Positions 33,149 to 39,239 of a stretch of DNA of 64,000 nucleotides are shown here, one piece after another (position 1 is the stretch's first letter; the number at the start of each line of letters is the position of its first letter). The notes under the pieces were generated by a model. The model was not told where the DNA came from. It was given only the letters and a program-made list of their open reading frames with translations, and did no database searches. The DNA lies in contig JAZSHX010000040.1 in NCBI GenBank assembly GCA_045533485.1, positions 3,583 to 67,582 of the forward strand, written 5' to 3'. Source of the DNA: Scatosoma sp045533485 (GTDB taxonomy: Bacteria; Bacillota; Clostridia; Christensenellales; Borkfalkiaceae). The position numbers were made by a program, and so were the translations under genes.

Positions 33149-34342
33149 TTATATAAGGTTATATTCCTGTGCCAACGCCTTAAACAACGGCAAAGCGCGC
33201 TCAATTTGCTCCGTACTTACGCAATAGGCGATGCGTACCCAGCCCTTGCAGCCGAAATCTTCGCCGTTTACCAGCAACAATTCATACTTTTTCGCACGCT
33301 CGCAAAACGCCTTTGCATCCTCTTCCGCCGCCTTCATAAACAAGTAGAACGCACCGTCAGGATGCACGCAAGTAAAACCGTATTCCGTTAAAGCATTATA
33401 GAGTAAATCGCGGTTGGTTTTGTATACCTGCAAATCCGCCGTTAAACCGTCGCATTTTGCCGCTACGCGTTGGAAAAGCGCAGGCGCGCATACAAACCCA
33501 AGCGCACGCCCAGCACCGCATACAGCCGCGTATAAACGCTTGGCATCGCTTGCCTTGGGATTGACTGCAATATACCCTACGCGTTCCCCGGGCAAAGAAA
33601 GCGATTTGGAATAGGAATAGCACACCACCGTGTCGTCGTAAAAGCGCATAGGGCTTACGACCTGAACCTGCTTATCGTAGACAAGCTCTCTATACGGTTC
33701 GTCGGAAATCAAATAGATAGGCGCGCCCTGCTCCGCTGACTTTTCCTTCAAAATATCCGCAAGCATTTGCATGGTTTTTTCGCCGTACACCACCCCCGAC
33801 GGATTGTTGGGAGAGTTGATAAGCACGCCCTTGGTATGCGGATTAATCGCTTTTTTGAGCGCGTCGAAATCGGGCAAAAGCGTTTCGCCGCTCGATTGCA
33901 ACACGACGATTTTCGCACCCGCGTTTTCAATGAATACCTTGTATTCGGGGAAGAACGGCGCAAACACGATAAATTCGTCCTGTTCGCAGGTAAGCGCCTT
34001 TAAGGTAATCGTCAAGCTTGCCGCCGCGCCGCAGGTCATATACAAATCGTCGCCGCTTATTTGCACGCCGAAACGGCGGGTATAATTTGCCGCAATCGTA
34101 TCGCGAACGGCTTTATCGCCCTGCGCGGACGTATAGCCGTGCAATTCCACCGACGGCATTTCGCTAACCAGCTTTGCAATCGTTTGATTGACGATAGCAG
34201 GCGCGGGCACGGACGGATTGCCGATAGAAAAATCAAACACGTTTTCCTTGCCGATTTCCGCTGCGCGCGTTTTGGCGTATTCAAAAATTTCACGGATGGT
34301 CGAACGCTTACTGCCAAGCGCATACATCGTTTCGTTTAACAT
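33149..34342 (-). CDS. PLP-dependent aminotransferase, class I
   Basis: 397 residues, aspartate-aminotransferase fold. NSPNNPSGVVYG holds the Asn/Pro loop. YLISDEPYREL gives the Asp and Tyr that contact the cofactor. YSYSKSLSLPGERVGY carries the PLP lysine. CKGWVRIAYCVS holds the C-terminal arginine for the alpha-carboxylate. The fine substrate is not clear; the N-terminus (TIREIFEYAKTRAAEIG) is typical of clostridial 'pyridoxal phosphate-dependent aminotransferase' annotations. It is the last gene of a three-gene minus-strand unit (gap 10 bp to the gene upstream). Confidence 0.93.
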   Translation of the reverse strand: MLNETMYALGSKRSTIREIFEYAKTRAAEIGKENVFDFSIGNPSVPAPAIVNQTIAKLVSEMPSVELHGYTSAQGDKAVRDTIAANYTRRFGVQISGDDLYMTCGAAASLTITLKALTCEQDEFIVFAPFFPEYKVFIENAGAKIVVLQSSGETLLPDFDALKKAINPHTKGVLINSPNNPSGVVYGEKTMQMLADILKEKSAEQGAPIYLISDEPYRELVYDKQVQVVSPMRFYDDTVVCYSYSKSLSLPGERVGYIAVNPKASDAKRLYAAVCGAGRALGFVCAPALFQRVAAKCDGLTADLQVYKTNRDLLYNALTEYGFTCVHPDGAFYLFMKAAEEDAKAFCERAKKYELLLVNGEDFGCKGWVRIAYCVSTEQIERALPLFKALAQEYNLI

Positions 34343-34352
34343 ATTTTCTCCT

Positions 34353-35201
34353 TTATTTTTCCTCCGTTTTCTTCGCCACAGCGATGTCTGTTTGCGCGGA
34401 AGCGGTATCCAGCGTTTGTCCTTGATAAAATTCTTCGTTCTCCGCAGACAAATCGTCCTTATCTTCGTTGGGGGTTAGCAATTTCCCTATGGAAATTTCT
34501 TTTGTCTTATGCGCAGTCAATCTCACGAACATACGCCCGATTTGCCAACCGATAGTCAGCACTGCCAAAACGCCCAAATAATAAGCAATCAGCGTTGCGC
34601 CGAAGCTGCCGAAAATATCCAAAAAGTAAATGCCGTAGCTGCCGTACGGGTTCATCCCGAAAAAGCTTCTGTGGAATACGTAGTTCAAAATTACGCCGAA
34701 GGTAATTACCGAATACATAAACACGATAGATTTTATCCAGTGTTCAAAATCCACTTTGATTTGCCTTGTTACCACCAAATACAAACCAAACAGCGACGCG
34801 TGCATATGGCAAAAAGCTTCGCTTGTGTACATAAACGTTGCTTCTTGGGTAAAGTTAAACAGATATGCTTGTTCGGGACTAATCAGCATCGCGCAGAACA
34901 TACCGAAACTTAAAAACGCAATCGCGGACAAACAGTGTTCTCTCACGCCGTCGCTCATAAAATATAACAAGCCCACCATCGTAAAAATCATAGGACTGAT
35001 ATTGTCAAGCGTCATAAATTTTTCGTCCAGCCAGCCCCTTTGGAAATAGGAATAATTCCAGCAAAAGAAAAAAATGATATCGGTGATTACGAAAATACAG
35101 TTGAATGCTTTTATATTCAATTTATCACGATACAAACAGATAAGTGCCAACGAAAAGAAATAAATGAATAGCACGATACCTGCCATAAGCATCATATGCA
35201 T
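34353..35201 (-). CDS. Polytopic membrane protein, possibly YwaF/TIGR02206-like
   Basis: 282 residues, about seven membrane segments, with a cytoplasmic polar tail from residue 225. Motifs seen: WNYSYFQRGW, EAFCHMHASLFGLY, VLNYVFH-type segment GVILNYVFHRSFFGMNPYGSYGIYF. The length, segment number and this last block recall the YwaF family of unknown function; the link is tentative. GGGGGT precedes the ATG. It is cotranscribed with the LRR protein upstream (15-bp gap) and the aminotransferase downstream. Confidence 0.6.
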   Translation of the reverse strand: MHMMLMAGIVLFIYFFSLALICLYRDKLNIKAFNCIFVITDIIFFFCWNYSYFQRGWLDEKFMTLDNISPMIFTMVGLLYFMSDGVREHCLSAIAFLSFGMFCAMLISPEQAYLFNFTQEATFMYTSEAFCHMHASLFGLYLVVTRQIKVDFEHWIKSIVFMYSVITFGVILNYVFHRSFFGMNPYGSYGIYFLDIFGSFGATLIAYYLGVLAVLTIGWQIGRMFVRLTAHKTKEISIGKLLTPNEDKDDLSAENEEFYQGQTLDTASAQTDIAVAKKTEEK

Positions 35202-35216
35202 ACGCAGTACCCCCTT

Positions 35217-36182
35217 TTATTCTTCGTCATCCGCTCCGCTTTCGTCCGTCGTCTGATCTTCCGTGCTTTCTTCTTGCGGTTGATAATCCCAAACAAAGGT
35301 CGCCGTGCCCGTAAATGCGTCTGCCGCCCAGCCCGTTGGCTTGTCAAGCTCGGTTACGCAAGCATATACGGTGAACGTAGTTTGCGTAAACGCGCCGCTG
35401 CCGATGCTTTCCAGCGTTACGGGCAATACAATTTCCGCAAGCGAAGTGCAACCGGCAAACGCGCCTGCCCCGATGGAGAGTACGTTTTCGCCAAGCTCCA
35501 CCGTTTCCAGCATTTCACAGCCGTTAAAGGCATTGTCACCGATTATTTGCACGTCGCCGTCCAAAGCAATTTCTTGCAAGCTTTCACAGCCGGCAAACGC
35601 ATTGTCGCCAAGTTTAACAAGCGTGGACGGCAATTCGATTTTTTCAAGCGAAGTGCAACCGGCAAACGCATTATCGCCGATAGACAAAATACCGTCAAGC
35701 AAATAAATACTCTTGATCCCGTCGCAATTTTCAAACGCGCCGTCTTCAATACCGAGCACTTTTTTTCCATCGTGATATGCACCGATATAAATATCGCCCG
35801 TCAAATCCTTGAACGCGCCGCTAATCGTGCAATAATTGCTGTCGCCGTTTTCTTCGACAAAGCTGTATTCAATGCCGTAGCTGGTTTCATATTCCCAAAT
35901 CGCCACGATGGTCAAATCGCGCGTTACCTTGCTGTACGACGCGCTCCATTTCAAGAAATAGCAACCGTCCTTGGTTGCCGTAGGCGGCGTTGCGCTTTGC
36001 CCTTGCGTAACGCGTTGCTCCAAATCGCCGCTAAGCAGCGTACCACCGTTCAAATCAAATTTAACCGTGTACGATTTTTTGCCTGCAAAGAAAATCATAA
36101 GCAAAATCGCGGCAATGGCAATAAATTCCACCACTAAAATGATAATCAATTTGATTTTTTGCTTCATATTCTTATTTTCCAT
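35217..36182 (-). CDS. Membrane-anchored BspA-like leucine-rich repeat protein
   Basis: 321 residues. A basic N-terminus and one membrane segment (IKLIIILVVEFIAIAAILLMIFF) are followed by an InlB B-type beta-grasp repeat (VKFDLNGGTLLSGD ... FLKWSASYSKVT ... IVAIW). About five LRR_5 repeats of the form IGDNAFAGCTSLEKIELP follow. The C-terminal tail is very acidic. It is likely displayed outside the cell with the N-terminus inside; no sortase motif is seen. The start at 36182 has GGAGG; the 5-codon longer form overlaps that site. Promoter: TTGTCA (36230-36235), 18 bp, TAAAAT (36206-36211). Confidence 0.85.
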   Translation of the reverse strand: MENKNMKQKIKLIIILVVEFIAIAAILLMIFFAGKKSYTVKFDLNGGTLLSGDLEQRVTQGQSATPPTATKDGCYFLKWSASYSKVTRDLTIVAIWEYETSYGIEYSFVEENGDSNYCTISGAFKDLTGDIYIGAYHDGKKVLGIEDGAFENCDGIKSIYLLDGILSIGDNAFAGCTSLEKIELPSTLVKLGDNAFAGCESLQEIALDGDVQIIGDNAFNGCEMLETVELGENVLSIGAGAFAGCTSLAEIVLPVTLESIGSGAFTQTTFTVYACVTELDKPTGWAADAFTGTATFVWDYQPQEESTEDQTTDESGADDEE

Positions 36183-36205
36183 GTCTCTTTCCTCCACGTT
36201 CTTCT

Positions 36206-36235
36206 ATTTTATCACAAAAGCAATGCTTTTGACAA
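36206..36235 (-). promoter_or_regulatory. Promoter of the LRR/membrane/aminotransferase unit
   Basis: TTGTCA (36230-36235), 18-bp spacer that contains the palindrome AAAAGCAATGCTTTT, TAAAAT (36206-36211). Confidence 0.65.
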
Positions 36236-36310
36236 TACTTTCTCGCAAAATTTCACCATTTACACACAATTTTCATAAAAATGCGTGTAAAATCAACCAT
36301 TTTTTGGCAT

Positions 36311-36347
36311 AAAAAGGGCTTGCCGTATAGACAAGCCGTGTTTTTTC
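36311..36347 (-). terminator. Terminator of the 63-aa hypothetical gene
   Basis: Stem GGCTTG/CAAGCC (36317-36337) followed on the minus strand by CTTTTT, just after the stop at 36351. Confidence 0.75.
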
Positions 36348-36350
36348 TTA

Positions 36351-36542
36351 TTATCTTTGTGCGTTTTCCGCCTTTTGACTTTCTACATAATATACAGAAT
36401 TAGGACTGCTTAATGCACCGCCTTCGGCATCAGGAGGTAACCAACGCGGGCGTTTTTGCTCGTGTGCATTGTTATACCAACATTCTTGTTGCTTTTCTTC
36501 TTGCTTTTTATTGCGCTTAAAAAGTTTTTGAAAAAGTTTCAT
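36351..36542 (-). CDS. Small basic hypothetical protein, 63 aa
   Basis: Not recognised. It starts MKLFQKLFKRNKKQEEKQQ, an amphipathic basic helix that could bind a membrane, followed by a Trp- and Pro-rich part (RPRWLPPDAEGGALSSPNSVYYV). It has a strong ribosome binding site (AAGGGGG), a perfect promoter (36575-36603) and a terminator, so it is a real, probably well-expressed gene. Confidence 0.75.
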   Translation of the reverse strand: MKLFQKLFKRNKKQEEKQQECWYNNAHEQKRPRWLPPDAEGGALSSPNSVYYVESQKAENAQR

Positions 36543-36574
36543 AAATACCCCCTTACAATTCTTTCTATACTGCT

Positions 36575-36603
36575 ATTATATAACATTGAAAAAGTTTTGT
36601 CAA
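36575..36603 (-). promoter_or_regulatory. Consensus sigmaA promoter of the 63-aa gene
   Basis: TTGACA (36598-36603), 17-bp spacer, TATAAT (36575-36580): perfect hexamers. Confidence 0.92.
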
Positions 36604-36611
36604 GTAGTTGA

Positions 36612-36640
36612 TAAAAAAGGGCTTAAAAATTTCAAGCCCT
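36612..36640 (-). terminator. Terminator of the 54-aa small protein gene
   Basis: Stem GGGCTT/AAGCCC (36619-36639) with T-run 36613-36618 on the minus strand, right after the stop at 36649. Confidence 0.8.
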
Positions 36641-36648
36641 TTCCCGCA

Positions 36649-36813
36649 TTACACTTCTTCCACTGTAATTTTGAACATTTGCCCGTTAGGAATACGCATC
36701 AGCAACGCAAGGTCTTTGCGTTCGTATGTAGCAACAAACTCTTCCGTAATCACTTTCGCCAACTTTTCAAATAACTCTTCCGCCGTCGCCTTATTTACTT
36801 TTTGTTCTTCCAT
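36649..36813 (-). CDS. Small protein, 54 aa, partner of a double-HTH regulator (locus 1)
   Basis: Not recognised. An N-terminal helix (KATAEELFEKLAKVITEEF) is followed by beta-type sequence (VATYERKDLALLMRIPNG) and the end QMFKITVEEV. It has no signal or membrane segment. Its ribosome binding site is AAGGAG, its promoter is TTGATT-17-TATAAT (36871-36899), and it has its own terminator. It is divergent from the double-HTH gene at 36991. Its shape and C-terminal pattern (G-x-x-F-x-I/L-x-V-x-E) resemble the 48-aa protein at 57565, which also sits beside double-HTH genes. Confidence 0.75.
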   Translation of the reverse strand: MEEQKVNKATAEELFEKLAKVITEEFVATYERKDLALLMRIPNGQMFKITVEEV

Positions 36814-36870
36814 AATATGCTCCTTTTTTATTTTTTCATCAATCCGCGCGCTTTGGATTTATGTAATATT

Positions 36871-36899
36871 ATTATACTATCTCTAGTACGGAAAATCAA
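36871..36899 (-). promoter_or_regulatory. Promoter of the 54-aa small protein gene
   Basis: TTGATT (36894-36899), 17-bp spacer, TATAAT (36871-36876). A TTTTGTC motif lies directly upstream at 36903-36909. Confidence 0.85.
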
Positions 36900-36902
36900 G
36901 AC

Positions 36903-36964
36903 TTTTGTCCGTAGTTTAGAAGATAATAAATAAAAATACAGCACTACTTTTGTCGTATTTTGTC
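36903..36964 (+). promoter_or_regulatory. TTTTGTC motifs in the shared control region (locus 1)
   Basis: Three direct copies of TTTTGTC at 36903-36909, 36948-36954 and 36958-36964. The last two are exactly 10 bp apart, one helical turn. The same heptamer occurs in the control region of the second double-HTH locus. Possible operator half-sites. Confidence 0.5.
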
Positions 36965-36990
36965 GAAATTGTTGTAGGGGGGGGATAAAA

Positions 36991-37434
36991 GTGAACTTAA
37001 CCATTTTTGCAGATAAACTTTCCGAACTAATATTTGACATCAAGAAAAACGTGCGCGAAGTTGCCAAAGAAACAAACATCGGCAAATCAACCATTTACGA
37101 ATATTTGTCGGGAGAGAAGATGCCAACCTTGTGCAATCTTATAAAACTCGCCGACTACTTTGGTTGTTCCATTGACTATTTATTAGGATTAGAACAAGAA
37201 AATATAGAAAAACATTTTCAAGTTTGCAAACCATTTGCCCAACGTTTTCAAGAAATTTTACAATATTTTGCAATTAGTCGTTATCACTTAGAAAAAATAA
37301 CGGGAATTGCAGAATCTGCGTTGTATTACTGGGCAAAAGGACAAAAATCGCCCACTTTAGAAAACATTTTGCTTGTCTGTGAGAAATTAGATTGTAGAGT
37401 CGATTTCTTCATCGGTCGCTCAAATATAAGATAA
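36991..37434 (+). CDS. Double helix-turn-helix (XRE-type) regulator, locus 1
   Basis: 147 residues made of two Cro/CI-type HTH domains. The first is residues 5-66 (VREVAKETNIGKSTIYEYLSGEKMPTLCNLIKLADYFGCSIDYLLGL). The second is residues 80-143 (ISRYHLEKITGIAESALYYWAKGQKSPTLENIL ... RVDFFIGR). It has no sensor domain. It starts with GTG at 36991, behind a run of eight G that serves as the ribosome binding site. It is a paralogue of the two genes at 57849 and 58283 and is divergent from a small protein gene. Likely DNA-binding; target unknown. Confidence 0.88.
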   Translation: MNLTIFADKLSELIFDIKKNVREVAKETNIGKSTIYEYLSGEKMPTLCNLIKLADYFGCSIDYLLGLEQENIEKHFQVCKPFAQRFQEILQYFAISRYHLEKITGIAESALYYWAKGQKSPTLENILLVCEKLDCRVDFFIGRSNIR

Positions 37435-37454
37435 AACCATAATTATACAAACAA

Positions 37455-37488
37455 AAAAACGGCTTGGATTTTTCCAAGCCGTTTTCTT
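37455..37488 (+). terminator. Terminator of the double-HTH gene (locus 1)
   Basis: Perfect stem AAACGGCTTGG/CCAAGCCGTTT with a 6-nt loop and T-rich tail, 20 bp after the stop. Confidence 0.88.
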
Positions 37489-37662
37489 TATTCACCTGCA
37501 ATTCGTTGCGGGGATTTTTACTAAATCAAAAATCATTATCTAGGATTTTTGATATTTGCTTGGGATACTGCTGATATACTTCGAGGGGCGATAATGTTAT
37601 TATCTCAAACTAAAATCGTTTATTTTTGCATTTGATAATAACATAAATTGAGTAAAAACCCC
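37489..37662. other. AT-rich spacer with inverted repeats
   Basis: No gene. It holds an 11-bp perfect inverted repeat ATGTTATTATC (37594-37604) / GATAATAACAT (37634-37644) with a 29-nt spacer. A second, AATCAAAAATC...GATTTTTGATATT, is at about 37523-37552. They lie downstream of the ATPase gene; no standard terminator was found for it. Confidence 0.5.
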
Positions 37663-38868
37663 TTAATCCGTCAACCCCAATAACCAATCTCTTGCATTGA
37701 CACATCTAATCCCATTATATTGCACTTCGGGATTATCATCAAGTGTTAAAAGATACTTGGGATAATGGTCTCTTATTGTCTCTAATGCACGTAATTCCCT
37801 TTCCAAGGTTTTTTCATCACGAGCTGTCAACGCCACTTGAAAATACGTTGTTCCTTTACTATTTTGCGCAACGAAATCGACTTCGTATTCATCAACTTTG
37901 CCAACATACACTTCATAGCCGCGCCTTAATAATTCTAAATATACGACGTTCTCTAAAATACGCCCCATATCCGCTTGCTGCGAGCCAATCAACATAAAAC
38001 GAAGTCCAATATCCACAACGTAATATTTTTCAAGCGTTTTTAGATGCTGTTTCCCTTTAATATTATAACGTTTCGCTTGGTAAACTATATAGCTTTCCGT
38101 TAAAGCCGACAAATACTTTTCTACCGTTTTCGTGTCGATTTTTCTTCCATCCGAAGTCATCGTATCGGCTATCTTTTTCGATGACAACGGATTCCCGATA
38201 TTATCAAAAACAAAACGAAGAAGGCTTTTTAACATCATCGTATCGGAAATTTTCTTGCGGTTTACAATATCTTTTACTACAATCGTGTTATAAATTCCTT
38301 CTAAGTAATCTCGGGTTTCGTTCGGTTGCTCCTTCAACTCTAACGCATACGGGAATGAACTTTTTTGAAGATATTCCGTAAACTTAATCCCTCGATCGGA
38401 CATACTTCCCGTACTTTCCATATATTCCTTAAAGGAAAGAGGCAACATTTCTATCTGCACATATCTACCCGAAATCAACGTAGCAATTTCACTTGACAGC
38501 ATATACGCGTTAGAGCCTGTAATATACATATCCACATTCTTTTGGATATAGAGGCTATCTACAACCTTCGGGAAGTCTATAACGTGATGCACTTCATCTA
38601 AAAAGATATAGTTCATCTTTCCCTTAACCATACGTTCTTTCAGGTACGCATAGAGTTTTTTATAATTCGTCAATTCTTCATAATCAAGATTTTCAAAATT
38701 TATGGATATAATTTGCTCATCCAATACCCCTTGCTTTTTTAACCACTCTTGATATATTTCAAGCAAAGTTGATTTTCCGCAACGGCGAATGCCCGTGACA
38801 ATCTTAATCAGTTGTTTATCTTTGAGTGCAATTAACTTATCTAAATACTCTTTTCTCTGAATTATCAT
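37663..38868 (-). CDS. AAA-family ATPase with DUF4143 domain
   Basis: 401 residues. The N-terminal AAA_14 domain has Walker A GIRRCGKSTLL and Walker B YIFLDEVHHV. ITGSNAYMLSSEIATLISGRYVQIEMLPLSFKEY is the typical middle block. The C-terminal DUF4143 region ends in a restriction-enzyme-like fold (YEVYVGKVDEYEVDFVAQ, then YFQVALTARD). Such proteins are common single-gene accessory elements in clostridia and other phyla; their role is unknown. The DNA around it is more AT-rich than its neighbours, and codon use is shifted toward A/T (ATA, AAA, TTA), which suggests transfer. Confidence 0.92.
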   Translation of the reverse strand: MIIQRKEYLDKLIALKDKQLIKIVTGIRRCGKSTLLEIYQEWLKKQGVLDEQIISINFENLDYEELTNYKKLYAYLKERMVKGKMNYIFLDEVHHVIDFPKVVDSLYIQKNVDMYITGSNAYMLSSEIATLISGRYVQIEMLPLSFKEYMESTGSMSDRGIKFTEYLQKSSFPYALELKEQPNETRDYLEGIYNTIVVKDIVNRKKISDTMMLKSLLRFVFDNIGNPLSSKKIADTMTSDGRKIDTKTVEKYLSALTESYIVYQAKRYNIKGKQHLKTLEKYYVVDIGLRFMLIGSQQADMGRILENVVYLELLRRGYEVYVGKVDEYEVDFVAQNSKGTTYFQVALTARDEKTLERELRALETIRDHYPKYLLTLDDNPEVQYNGIRCVNARDWLLGLTD

Positions 38869-39181
38869 AAATCTTCTCCTTTTTACTACGTTAATATTAA
38901 CATATCAAAAAGAGAATGTCAAGTGATTTTTGGAATACAATCCAAAAACTTTTTATTTTCAATGTTTTTATGGATTGTATATTAAAAACTTCTATACTGT
39001 AAAAAAATATATATGTCTTTGCAATATGAAAAGCCGTTTACATATATATATTAGGAAAAACGCCCCTTAAATCGCCCGTTAAAATAGAGAAACGAGGAAG
39101 TTATTCAAGCTTAATTATAAAACGCGTTATTTAGGCGTTTTTGGGCTTCTAAATGCAATTTTTACATTACGCCACAAAAAC
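38869..39181. other. AT-rich spacer between ATPase gene and ppdK terminator
   Basis: About 310 bp, no ORF. It includes the ATPase promoter, an inverted repeat TTTTTGGA/TCCAAAAA (38927-38948), an inverted second copy of the GGAATACAATCC motif near 38971, and a long-range pair AAAAACGCC...GGCGTTTTT (about 39057 and 39132). It could mark the edge of an inserted segment. Confidence 0.45.
38894..38922 (-). promoter_or_regulatory. Promoter of the AAA/DUF4143 ATPase
   Basis: TTGACA (38917-38922), 17-bp spacer, TAATAT (38894-38899), minus strand, 26 bp before the start codon. Confidence 0.85.
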
Positions 39182-39216
39182 AAAAAAAGGGCAGCTTCAA
39201 AAACTACCCTTTTTTG
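39182..39216 (-). terminator. Terminator of ppdK
   Basis: Stem AAAAGGGTAG/CTGCCCTTTT (one G-T pair) with T-run on the minus strand, 24 bp after the stop. Confidence 0.8.
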
Positions 39217-39239
39217 TATATTTTTATGCCATTTTTGGC

